DNA from: Nocardia sp. NBC_01327
GTDB taxonomy: Bacteria; Actinomycetota; Actinomycetes; Mycobacteriales; Mycobacteriaceae
DNA: 64,000 nt
Assembly: GCF_035958815.1 (NCBI RefSeq)
Contig: NZ_CP108383.1
Span: forward strand, 6,200,001-6,264,000
Direction of reading: 5' to 3'
Part shown: positions 7,782 to 15,660 of the stretch, piece by piece
How the letters are laid out: each line of letters starts with the position of its first letter
Numbering within the stretch: position 1 is the stretch's first letter
The notes under the pieces: model-generated
Told to the model about the DNA's origin: nothing
The model's input: only the letters and a program-made list of their open reading frames with translations
Databases searched by the model: none
Position numbers and translations under genes: made by a program

Positions 7782-8660
7782 ATGGACCTGCAGCTCGATC
7801 AGCTCCGCGCACTCGATGCGGTCATCAGCGAGGGCACCTTCGAGGCCGCCGCGCGCCGGCTCAGCGTGACGCCGTCGGCAATCAGCCAGCGCATCAAGGC
7901 GCTGGAGGATTCCGCCGGGCGGATTCTGGTGCAGCGCACCAAACCGGTGCAGCCCACCGAATCCGGGCTGACCGTGCTGCGGCTGGCCAAACAGGTGCAG
8001 CTGCTGACCAGCGATACCGCGCGGGAGCTGGGAGATGCGAACCAGCCCGCCGCGCGCCTGGTCAATATCCCCATCGCGGTCAATGCCGATTCCCTGCAGA
8101 CCTGGGTCATGCCCGCGCTGGGCCGCGCCGCCGCGGACGTGACCTTCGAGATCCATCGCGAGGACGAGGAGCACACCACCCGGCTGCTGCGCGACGGCAC
8201 GGTCATGGCGGCCATCACCTCGACCGCCGCACCGGTGCAGGGCTGTACGGTCCGGCGGCTCGGCGCCATGCGCTATCGGCCCACGGCGAACGCCGAATTC
8301 GCCCGGACCTGGTTCCCCGACGGACCGACCGCGCAGGCGTTCGCGGTCGCGCCGGTGGTCCTGTTCGACCGCAAGGACGATCTGCAGTTCCGGCTCATGC
8401 GGCGGTACACCCGCAGGCCCGTGGATCCGCCCCGGCACTACATTCCGTCCTCGGCGGGATTCTCCGACGCCATCCGGTTCGGATTGGGCTGGGGCATGAT
8501 GCCGGATCTGCAGACCCGGCCCGGCGACAAACTCGTCCCCCTGGACAGCGCGGTCCACATCGATGTTCCGCTCTACTGGCAGCAGTGGCGACTGGACTCC
8601 CCCGCACTCGGTATGGTCGCGGCAACCATTGCCGAAGCCGCGGCGGCGGCGCTGCTCTGA
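7782..8660 (+). CDS. ArgP/LysG-family LysR regulator
   Basis: 292 residues. The N-terminal winged helix MDLQLDQLRALDAVISEGTF ... AARRLSVTPSAISQRIKALE is typical of LysG/ArgP, the activators of LysE-type exporters in response to basic amino acids. The effector domain runs from about residue 90 to the end, with HYIPSSAGFSDAIRFGLGWGMMP a conserved ArgP-like segment. It starts at the ATG at 7782, not the TTG 9 nt upstream. Divergent from the exporter, with the dyad at 7747-7770 between them. Confidence 0.9.
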   Translation: MDLQLDQLRALDAVISEGTFEAAARRLSVTPSAISQRIKALEDSAGRILVQRTKPVQPTESGLTVLRLAKQVQLLTSDTARELGDANQPAARLVNIPIAVNADSLQTWVMPALGRAAADVTFEIHREDEEHTTRLLRDGTVMAAITSTAAPVQGCTVRRLGAMRYRPTANAEFARTWFPDGPTAQAFAVAPVVLFDRKDDLQFRLMRRYTRRPVDPPRHYIPSSAGFSDAIRFGLGWGMMPDLQTRPGDKLVPLDSAVHIDVPLYWQQWRLDSPALGMVAATIAEAAAAALL

Positions 8661-8737
8661 CAGCCCACTGCTATGAACGTTCGGTCCCGTGCATGCCATA
8701 GTCGATCGAGATTGTGCTTTGCAGAGAAAGGCATTAC

Positions 8738-9823
8738 GTGTCCCAAGTTGTGCGCGGCGTCATCGCACGCTCGAAGAATGCCCCCGTCGAAGTGACCGAG
8801 ATCGTCATTCCCGACCCCGGACCCGGCGAGGCCGTGGTGCAGGTGCAGGCGTGCGGGGTGTGCCATACCGATCTGCACTACCGCGAGGGCGGTATCAATG
8901 ACGAATTCCCGTTCCTGCTCGGCCATGAGGCGGCGGGCATCGTGGAATCGGTGGGCGAGGGCGTCACCGATGTGGAGCCCGGCGATTTCGTCATCCTGAA
9001 CTGGCGTGCCGTCTGCGGCGAGTGTCGCGCCTGCCGTAAGGGCAAGCCGTGGTACTGCTTCTCCACTCACAATGCGGCACAGCCGATGACGCTCACCGAC
9101 GGCACGCCGCTCACCCCGGCGCTGGGCATCGGCGCGTTCGCGGAGAAGACCCTCGTGCACGCCGGACAGTGCACCAAGGTGGATCCGACCGCCTCGCCGG
9201 TCGCGGCCGGCCTGCTGGGCTGCGGTGTGATGGCCGGACTCGGCGCCGCCATCAATACCGGCAATGTGAGCCGCGGCGACAGCGTGGCCGTGATCGGTTG
9301 CGGCGGTGTGGGCAATGCCGCCGTGGCGGGTGCGAAGCTGGCGGGAGCGACGACCGTTATCGCCGTCGATATCGATGAGCGGAAGCTGCAGTGGGCCACC
9401 GGTTTCGGCGCCACGCACACCGTCAACGCCTCGAAAGAGGATGCGGTGGAGCGGGTTCAGGAACTGACCGGCGGCTTCGGCGCCGATGTGGTGATCGATG
9501 CGGTCGGGCGCCCGGAGACCTGGAAGCAGGCGTTCTACGCGCGCGATCTGGCGGGCACCGTGGTGCTGGTCGGCGTGCCGACTCCGGAGATGACACTGGA
9601 GATGCCGCTCATCGACTTCTTCTCGCGCGGTGGATCGTTGAAGTCCTCGTGGTACGGCGACTGCCTGCCCTCGCGGGACTTCCCGTATCTCATCGAGCTC
9701 TACAAGCAGGGCCGGTTCGATCTGGATGCCTTTGTCACCGAGACCATTTCGCTGACCGATATCGAGGCCGCCTTCACCAAGATGCACGACGGCGAAGTGC
9801 TGCGCTCGGTCGTGGTGTTCTGA
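8738..9823 (+). CDS. mscR: S-(hydroxymethyl)mycothiol dehydrogenase / S-nitrosomycothiol reductase
   Basis: Zinc-dependent medium-chain alcohol dehydrogenase of 361 residues, the usual MscR length. Catalytic zinc ligands are in CGVCHTDLHYR and GHEAAGIVES; structural-zinc cysteines are in CGECRACRKGKPWYC; the NAD site is VIGCGGVGNAAVAGAKLAG. It oxidises the mycothiol adduct of formaldehyde and reduces nitrosomycothiol. The GTG start at 8738 has AGAAAGG 7 nt upstream and gives the expected MSQxVRGVIAR-type N-terminus. The next gene overlaps by one base, as in the mycobacterial mscR pair. Confidence 0.93.
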   Translation: MSQVVRGVIARSKNAPVEVTEIVIPDPGPGEAVVQVQACGVCHTDLHYREGGINDEFPFLLGHEAAGIVESVGEGVTDVEPGDFVILNWRAVCGECRACRKGKPWYCFSTHNAAQPMTLTDGTPLTPALGIGAFAEKTLVHAGQCTKVDPTASPVAAGLLGCGVMAGLGAAINTGNVSRGDSVAVIGCGGVGNAAVAGAKLAGATTVIAVDIDERKLQWATGFGATHTVNASKEDAVERVQELTGGFGADVVIDAVGRPETWKQAFYARDLAGTVVLVGVPTPEMTLEMPLIDFFSRGGSLKSSWYGDCLPSRDFPYLIELYKQGRFDLDAFVTETISLTDIEAAFTKMHDGEVLRSVVVF

Positions 9824-10449
9824 TGGCGCATATCGATCACGCCACCACCTCGGGCACCTTCAGCCTGGACGGTGAGACCTTCGAGGTCGAGAACAATGTC
9901 TGGGTGGTCGGCGACGATCTGGAGTGCGTCATCATCGATGCGCCGCACAGTGTTCCGGCCATTCTGGATGTGGTGGGCACACGCAAGGTGCGGGCGATTC
10001 TTGCCACGCACGCGCACGACGATCACATCCGGGTCGCGCCGGAGCTGGCCGCGGCCACCGGTGCGCCGATTCTGCTGCACCCGGAGGATCTGGTGCTGTG
10101 GCGGCTGACCCATCCGGATATCGCTCCCGACGGCGAACTTTCGGACAAGCAGATCATCGCGGTGGGCGGCACCGAACTGCATGTGCTGCACACTCCCGGC
10201 CATGCACCGGGCGCGGTCTGCTTCCACTCCCCTGATCTGGGTGTGGTTTTCACCGGCGATACGCTCTTCCACGGTGGTCCGGGCGCGACGGGGCGGTCCT
10301 ACTCCGACTACGACACCATTGTGGCCTCGATCGCCGACCGGCTGCTGGCGCTGCCGCCGGAGACCCTCGTGCACACCGGTCACGGCGACTCCACCACCAT
10401 CGGCGCGGAGGCGCCGCAGCTCGAAGAGTGGCGGGCGCGCGACAACTAA
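9823..10449 (+). CDS. Metallo-beta-lactamase-fold hydrolase, mscR partner
   Basis: 208 residues with the glyoxalase-II-like metal motif THAHDDH followed by HTPGHAPG, FTGDTLFHGGPG and HTGHGD. These supply the two-zinc ligands of the fold. The start ATG overlaps the mscR stop by one base (TGATG), so the pair is co-translated. By association with mscR it probably hydrolyses S-formylmycothiol or another mycothiol thioester formed during formaldehyde detoxification; that role is inferred from gene order and from glutathione analogues. Confidence 0.88.
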   Translation: MAHIDHATTSGTFSLDGETFEVENNVWVVGDDLECVIIDAPHSVPAILDVVGTRKVRAILATHAHDDHIRVAPELAAATGAPILLHPEDLVLWRLTHPDIAPDGELSDKQIIAVGGTELHVLHTPGHAPGAVCFHSPDLGVVFTGDTLFHGGPGATGRSYSDYDTIVASIADRLLALPPETLVHTGHGDSTTIGAEAPQLEEWRARDN

Positions 10450-10461
10450 TCGTCATTTGTA

Positions 10462-10499
10462 ACGTGGTGTGGGCCCGACTCGCCGGGCTCACACCGTGT
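10462..10499 (+). terminator. Hairpin terminator after the mscR pair
   Basis: A 16-bp stem (10462-10477 with 10484-10499, allowing three G-T pairs) and a 6-nt loop begin 13 nt after the metallo-hydrolase stop. No U-tract follows, as is common in high-GC actinobacteria. Confidence 0.6.
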
Positions 10500-10560
10500 T
10501 CACAGTCTTTGCTGGCAAATCCGGCTTATCGCCCAGGTCTGCGACCGGATAATTCCCGCC

Positions 10561-11097
10561 ATGCGAAAAATAGCTGCTGTTATAGCCGTTGCGTCTATCC
10601 CGCTGTTCGCCATCGGCTGCTCCTCCAGCCCTGGGTCGGTGAGCAAGAGCGATGTGGAGACCAAGACCGCCGGCGTGTTCCACGACAAATCGCACGAGGA
10701 TGCGAAATCCACTGTGTGCGACGGCAGTCTGAAGGCCGAGGTCGGCGCCACCCAGCAGTGCACCGTCACCTCGGCCGATAATCAGACCTGGAAGACCACC
10801 GCCACCGTCACCAAGGTCGACGGCGACACCGCCTCGTACGACATCGTCTTCGCCGACAAGTTCCTGGGCCCCGACGATATCGCCACCAACGTCTCCAAGT
10901 TCTATCAGGACAAGGTAGGCACCGCGCCCACCTCCACCAGCTGCAACGGCCTGCTACGCGGGGCCACCGGCGCCAGCGTCCGCTGCGTGATCACCGAAAC
11001 CGACGCCACCCGTTGGGGAGTCACGGTCACCGCCACCAATGTCGAGGGTGAAACGGTGAACTACAACATGGTCGTGGACGACCAGCCCATGCCGTAG
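10561..11097 (+). CDS. Lipoprotein with two DUF4333 domains
   Basis: 178 residues. The lipobox is FAIGC near residue 20, so the protein is exported and lipid-anchored. The mature part is a tandem of two similar DUF4333-like units, each with a Cys pair: VCDGSLKAEVGATQQC ... TVTSADNQTW and SCNGLLRGATGASVRC ... VITETDATRWGVTVT. DUF4333 is a small extracytoplasmic fold of unknown function common in mycobacteria and Nocardia. Two copies in one polypeptide is less usual than one. It stands alone, and no partner is evident. Confidence 0.8.
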   Translation: MRKIAAVIAVASIPLFAIGCSSSPGSVSKSDVETKTAGVFHDKSHEDAKSTVCDGSLKAEVGATQQCTVTSADNQTWKTTATVTKVDGDTASYDIVFADKFLGPDDIATNVSKFYQDKVGTAPTSTSCNGLLRGATGASVRCVITETDATRWGVTVTATNVEGETVNYNMVVDDQPMP

Positions 11098-11142
11098 CGG
11101 CAGTTTCAGGACTTCGCGATCTGCCTCAGTGGAATGGGCGGC

Positions 11143-12234
11143 TCAGCGGCAGGTGTGGAGGGTGGCTTCGGCGAGTTCCTCGACTACGTCCGATATTTCG
11201 CCGCGCGCGTGAAAAGCCCTGAGCTGTCTGCGGGCTCCGTTGCCGCGGGCGAGGAGGGCGGTGAGGGTGTCGTCTACGAAGGAGACGTCGCCCAGGTCTT
11301 CCAGGGCGGGCCGGACCAGATCGATGAGTTTCGCGAGCAGATCCTGCATCGGGATGGTCCGGCCGTCCGCGGGGTCGATGGCCGGGCCGTCCATACCCTC
11401 GTGGGCCGCGCGCCAATATGCCGCGCGCAGTGTGTCTTCCGCTATCACCGGTGTCACGGCGGCACGGCGGGCGGTCATGACCGCGGCGCGCACCAGGGTG
11501 GCCAGGAGAGCCGTTTCCTCCACGGTGGCCGGTACATCGCTGACGCGGACCTCGACGGTGGGGAACGTAACCGACGGGCGCACATCCCAATACACCATTT
11601 TGCGGTCCAGGATCACGCCCAGCGACAGCATGGACTCGACCGCGGCGTCGAACTCGACGACCGTGCCGAAGTGGGGTGGCGGCCCGGCGCTGGGCCAGCG
11701 CCGCCAGAGAATGTTTCGCCAACTGGCATAACCGGTTTCGTCACCGTGATAGATGGCGGAGTTGGCCGTCAGCGACAGCAGCAGCGGTAGCCAGGGCCGC
11801 AGGAAATTGCTGACCTGCAGTGCCACTTCACGATCGGGCACCGCGACATGGACATGGCAGCCGCACAGACCCTGCTCCCGGGCGAGCCTGCCGAAGGTCT
11901 CGACGACCCGGTGATAGCGCGGGGTGCTGGTAAAGGTGAGCAGTTCCTCAGGAAGGGCGGGCGGCACGGCGACTGCCAGCAGTAATGCGTCATTCTTCTC
12001 CGCGCAAGCCGCAGCGCCACGCCGCAATTCACGCAATTCCCGGAGTAGATCGACCGTATTCGTATGCACACGGGTGCTGGTTTCCACCTGGCACCGCATG
12101 ATCTCCAATTGCATATCGATGCCGAAATCCGCAGCGGTGCGGGCGACGTCGGCATTCCTGCCGACAGGCGCACCGGTACGCGGATCCACGAGGAGAAACT
12201 CCTCTTCGACACCCACCGTCGGCGGGGCTTCCAC
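11143..12234 (-). CDS. YbdK-type carboxylate-amine ligase (glutamate-cysteine ligase family 2)
   Basis: 363 residues of the GCS2/YbdK family. The N-terminal TVGVEEEFLLVDPRTGAPV supplies the glutamate/ATP-site acidic residues; CGCHVHVAVPDREVAL and ANSAIYHGDETGYASWRNILW are family blocks, and VEVRVSDVPATVEETALLA follows. Enzymes of this group join a carboxylate and an amine with ATP and show weak glutamate-cysteine ligase activity; the physiological substrate is unknown. This organism should use mycothiol, so glutathione synthesis is unlikely. The GTG start at 12234 is the only reasonable one and has a poor ribosome site. Confidence 0.85.
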   Translation of the reverse strand: MEAPPTVGVEEEFLLVDPRTGAPVGRNADVARTAADFGIDMQLEIMRCQVETSTRVHTNTVDLLRELRELRRGAAACAEKNDALLLAVAVPPALPEELLTFTSTPRYHRVVETFGRLAREQGLCGCHVHVAVPDREVALQVSNFLRPWLPLLLSLTANSAIYHGDETGYASWRNILWRRWPSAGPPPHFGTVVEFDAAVESMLSLGVILDRKMVYWDVRPSVTFPTVEVRVSDVPATVEETALLATLVRAAVMTARRAAVTPVIAEDTLRAAYWRAAHEGMDGPAIDPADGRTIPMQDLLAKLIDLVRPALEDLGDVSFVDDTLTALLARGNGARRQLRAFHARGEISDVVEELAEATLHTCR

Positions 12235-12341
12235 CTGTCATGTGTACCTCATTGCCGCGCGCATGACACCTGCCGGAATGGTCTGTTTCGTTCTGGTATC
12301 CCCGGCGCAAACTTGTCGGTAGGCAGGTTCACAATGCGGAG

Positions 12342-12704
12342 ATGAGCTATGACGAAAAGCTTGCCGACCGGATTCGGGATGCGCTGGGGCCGGCGCTGCC
12401 GGAAGTGGTCGAGAAGAAATTGTTCGGCGGATTGGCATTCCTGATCGGCGGCAATATGGCCGTCGCCGCCAGCGGGCGGGGAGGCCTGATGGTGCGCCTC
12501 GACCCGGAGAACTACACCGATCTGCTCGTGCCCGGATCGGTCGAGACGATGGTGATGGGCGGACGGGAGACACGCGGATGGGTGCGGGTCACCACCGAGA
12601 CCGTCGAGGAGGACGAGGCGCTCATCGAGTGGGTGGAGCGCGGGGTCGCCTACGCGGGCAGCCTTCCGGTGAAACAGGCCGCGGGCAAGGGCCGCCGCAA
12701 ATAG
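12342..12704 (+). CDS. TfoX N-terminal-domain protein
   Basis: 120 residues matching the TfoX/Sxy N-terminal domain: MSYDEKLADRIRDAL, EKKLFGGLAFLIGGNMAVA and a later WVRVTTETVEEDEALIEWVERG. The conserved FGG-hydrophobic motif and length fit. In gamma-proteobacteria Sxy promotes competence with CRP; in actinobacteria stand-alone copies have no known role. A GCGGAG ribosome site abuts the ATG. It faces away from the carboxylate-amine ligase gene, 107 bp apart. Confidence 0.82.
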   Translation: MSYDEKLADRIRDALGPALPEVVEKKLFGGLAFLIGGNMAVAASGRGGLMVRLDPENYTDLLVPGSVETMVMGGRETRGWVRVTTETVEEDEALIEWVERGVAYAGSLPVKQAAGKGRRK

Positions 12705-12845
12705 TGTGCGGTGCGGCACATCGAATGAATTCGTGTGGGCCGCTTCACTGAAAATGCCGCTGGCGCAGTCCTTTTGTCGCCGCGTGTCACCACCTATTTA
12801 CACCGGAGCACAGCGCGGAAATCTCGGCCCCGCACCCTGGTGAAT

Positions 12846-13652
12846 ATGAGGCAAACCGAGGTACATGCCCTGGCATGCGAAGTATGCGGTCGCCTGCCCC
12901 ATCCTCGTCGCACCCGGCTGACCCTGGCCAAGCTCGCCGCGGTGTTCCCGGTCGAATTGGCGCTGCACGCGCTGGTCATCCATTTCGATTTGCCGTATCT
13001 GGTCACCGTCGCGCTACTGACCATCACCACCACGATTCTCGTCATCTGGGTGGTCGAGCCGGGCGCCATGCGCTATCTGGCCCGCTGGCTGCACGGGCCG
13101 GAACTCGATCAGCGGCAGCGCCTGGACAGCGCCGAGCTGCTGTGGCGCATTCGAGTGCGCCTGGACAACACCCCCGGTCGCCTGGAACTGCTCGCCAAAC
13201 AGCTCACCTATCGCCGCGCGAACATCCTCACGGTGCACGTGCACCATCTGGAGGACGGCGTGCTGGACGAACTGGTGGTCTCGACACCCGCTGATGTCGG
13301 GCCGCCGCGGCTGGCCCATGCCATTACCAAAGCGGGCGGATCGACGGTCGGCATCTGGCCCGCCTCCGCCCTGACTCTGGTCGACGGTCAGACCCGCGCA
13401 CTGAGCCTGGCCACCCGGGTCGCCGGCGATCCCGGCGAGTTGCCCCTGGTGATCGCGGAACTGCTGGGCGCGCAGTATGTTTCGGCCGTCGATCCGGAAT
13501 ATGCCCCGGCCGGAACGATTCTGGAGATCTCCGCCGATATCGAAATCGACGCCATGACCTTCGTGCGCCCCGAGGAGCCGTTCACCCCGGCCGAGATCGC
13601 TCGCGCGCACCGGCTCACCGATCTCGCCCGACTCACCGCCCGACAGGGCTGA
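12846..13652 (+). CDS. Membrane protein with ACT-type regulatory domain
   Basis: 268 residues. Two hydrophobic helices (about 33-52 and 54-73) are followed by WHxPELDQRQ-like membrane-exit residues and a cytoplasmic region. The segment RVRLDNTPGRLELLAKQLTYRRANILTVHVHHLEDG looks like an ACT domain, which binds small ligands such as amino acids; a second degenerate ACT-like unit may follow (ALSLATRVAGDPGELPLVIAELLGA). The first helix carries a Cys pair upstream (CEVCGRLPHP). No ribosome site decides between the ATG and a GTG 6 nt earlier. The stop codon is inside the first unit of the 23-bp repeat array. Confidence 0.65.
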   Translation: MRQTEVHALACEVCGRLPHPRRTRLTLAKLAAVFPVELALHALVIHFDLPYLVTVALLTITTTILVIWVVEPGAMRYLARWLHGPELDQRQRLDSAELLWRIRVRLDNTPGRLELLAKQLTYRRANILTVHVHHLEDGVLDELVVSTPADVGPPRLAHAITKAGGSTVGIWPASALTLVDGQTRALSLATRVAGDPGELPLVIAELLGAQYVSAVDPEYAPAGTILEISADIEIDAMTFVRPEEPFTPAEIARAHRLTDLARLTARQG

Positions 13653-13920
13653 GCTCCACCACCCGACAGGGCTGAGCTGTACCTCCCGACAGGGCTGAGC
13701 TCCACCTCCCGACAGGGCTGATCTGCACCGCCCCTCCAAGCTGATCTGCACCGCCCCTCCAAGCTGATCTGCACCGCCCGTCAAAGCTGAACTGCACCGC
13801 CCCTCAACGCTGAACTGCACCGCCCCTCAACGCTGAACTGCACCGCCCCTCAAGGCTGACCAGCACCGCCCCTCAAGGCTGACCAGCACCGCCCCTCAAG
13901 GCTGATCAGCACCGCATCCA
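13626..13920. repeat. 23-bp tandem repeat array, about 12 units
   Basis: Units start with CTGA at 13649, 13672, 13695, 13718, 13741, 13764, 13787, 13810, 13833, 13856, 13879 and 13902, always 23 bp apart. A degenerate unit lies before 13649 inside the end of the ACT-protein gene. Three sub-types follow each other: CTGAGCTCCACCTCCCGACAGG, then CTGATCTGCACCGCCCCTCC, then CTGACCAGCACCGCCCCTC. There are no spacers, so this is a minisatellite and not a CRISPR. As 23 is not a multiple of three, it would read as a 23-residue repeat in any open frame, and the minus strand is open across it. Confidence 0.9.
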
Positions 13921-14019
13921 GGGCCGATCCGCGCAATCCCGTCAATCCGGGCTGCCCGGTTTCGCATCGTGGCACACTGCTCCTGGCGCACAGGGCGATA
14001 GGCGCAAGGGGATGATCGG

Positions 14020-15492
14020 ATGGCGGTTCGGCGTATCGGCGCGCAGCGGAGGAGCTCGGGCGAGGGGGAACGACAGCACGATACCGGCGGGCATCCGCCT
14101 GCGCGCCCGGCTGTGCGCGCGGCCAAGCTGGCGGCGCTGCCCATTGCCTTCGCGGGCCGTCGAGCGGCCGGTGCGAGCAAACGGGCACTGGGCAGATCGC
14201 CGGGCGAGGTGGATCGGGATATCCGATTGCGCACCGCACAGCACCTCTTCGAGGTACTCGGCGAGCTGAAGGGCTTCGCCGCCAAATTGGGTCAGATACT
14301 CGGCATCTACGAACTCGCCCTGCCCCCGGAACTGGGCGAGCCGTACCGAATCGCCTTGAGCCGCCTGCAGGATGCGACGCCCGCCATGCTCCCCGCCACG
14401 GTGCACGCGGTGCTGGCGGAGGCGTTCGGCCCGCAGTGGCGCGCTCAGTTCCGCGAGTTCGACGATCGCCGCGCCGCCTCGGCCACCATCGGCCAGGTGC
14501 ACCGCGCGGTGTGGCACGACGGCCGCAGTGTGGCGGTGAAGGTCATGTATCCGGGCGCCCGGGCCGCCGTGCACGCCGATCTCGAGCACTTGCGGCGCAT
14601 GTCGGGCCTGCTGTCGGTCTTCGCGCCCAATGCCGATATTCGGGCGGTCACCGATCAGCTCGCCGAATGCGTCAGCGCGGAACTGGATTTCGCCGCCGAG
14701 GCGGACAGTCAGCGCGCCTTCGCCGCCGCCTTCGCGCGGGATCCGGACTTCCGGGTGCCGGAGGTGGTGACGCAGGGCGGGGACGTCATTGTCAGCGAAT
14801 GGCTGGACGGCATACCGGTTTCCAGGCTGATCGCCTCCGGCGCGCAATCCGAGCGCGATCGGGTCGGACTTCTGACACTGCGGTTCGTCCTGTCCTCGGC
14901 CGAGCGCACCGGGCTGCTCTACTGCGATCCGCATCCCGGGAACTTCCGGGTGCTGCCCGACGGCCGGCTCGGCGTCGTCGATTTCGGCGCCTGCCCGGCC
15001 TGGCCCCCACCGCAGTTCGCGCCCCTGGTCCAGGATATTGCCGAGGCGCTGCTCAATGGCGGTGCGGCGGAGCTCGATACGGCCATGCGGCGGCACGGTT
15101 TCGCCGACCGGCTGCGAACCTACGATGTGCAGGCGCTGGCCGAGCAGCTGCTCCCCTACGTGGAACTGTTGCGGCAGGAGCACTCTCGCGTGGACCGCGC
15201 CTGGCTGCGGCAGCGAGTGCTGGTCGCGCTGAACCCCCGATTGAGCAATGTGCACCGGCAGCTCACCCTGCCCGCCTACTACACCCCGTTCGCCCGGGCC
15301 ATCGCCACACTGCTCGGCCTGCTCAGTCAGCTCGAAGTCACCGGTCCGCTGCGCGACGAAATACTGCGCTGGTCACCGGAATTGGCCGCGGCAATGGCTC
15401 GGCATCACACCCGGACCGGCGGGCCCGCCGACCTCGCCGCCGCACGATCACGCCGCGCCGCGGCAGCGAAACGGGATGCTGCCACCGGGTGA
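14020..15492 (+). CDS. ABC1/AarF (UbiB-like) atypical protein kinase
   Basis: 490 residues of the ABC1/ADCK family. Family marks are the KxGQ motif in KGFAAKLGQILGIY, the kinase lysine in SVAVKVMYPGA, the catalytic loop YCDPHPGNFRV and the metal-binding VVDFGAC. The ABC1 family acts in isoprenoid-lipid or quinone biology; in actinobacteria it is often tied to menaquinone or envelope lipid supply. AAGGGG lies 10 nt before the ATG. A second copy of the family sits 11 kb away at 26386-27726 in opposite orientation. The basic, disordered-looking first 40 residues are longer than usual, so an internal start is possible. Confidence 0.87.
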   Translation: MAVRRIGAQRRSSGEGERQHDTGGHPPARPAVRAAKLAALPIAFAGRRAAGASKRALGRSPGEVDRDIRLRTAQHLFEVLGELKGFAAKLGQILGIYELALPPELGEPYRIALSRLQDATPAMLPATVHAVLAEAFGPQWRAQFREFDDRRAASATIGQVHRAVWHDGRSVAVKVMYPGARAAVHADLEHLRRMSGLLSVFAPNADIRAVTDQLAECVSAELDFAAEADSQRAFAAAFARDPDFRVPEVVTQGGDVIVSEWLDGIPVSRLIASGAQSERDRVGLLTLRFVLSSAERTGLLYCDPHPGNFRVLPDGRLGVVDFGACPAWPPPQFAPLVQDIAEALLNGGAAELDTAMRRHGFADRLRTYDVQALAEQLLPYVELLRQEHSRVDRAWLRQRVLVALNPRLSNVHRQLTLPAYYTPFARAIATLLGLLSQLEVTGPLRDEILRWSPELAAAMARHHTRTGGPADLAAARSRRAAAAKRDAATG

Positions 15493-15660
15493 TTCTCCCG
15501 GTTTCCCGATAGCTCTTGATCACTGTCCCAGACAGCTCTAGTCTGGAGTGGAGCCCCGCCTCGTGCGGGACGAGTCCACGACGGCCTCGCAACGGGCCGC
15601 CGACGGCTGGCCGCAGCTACTCCACAGGCGGTCGGCCGCTTCGCTCTCGAAAGGCCGGAC

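Noticed and set aside
13014..13820. Minus-strand open frame over the 23-bp repeats
   Set aside because: It is antisense to the ACT-protein gene and owes its length to the repeat; no ribosome site or domain.
13626..13920. CRISPR-like repeats
   Set aside because: The 23-bp units abut with no spacers, and no cas gene is near; it is a minisatellite.
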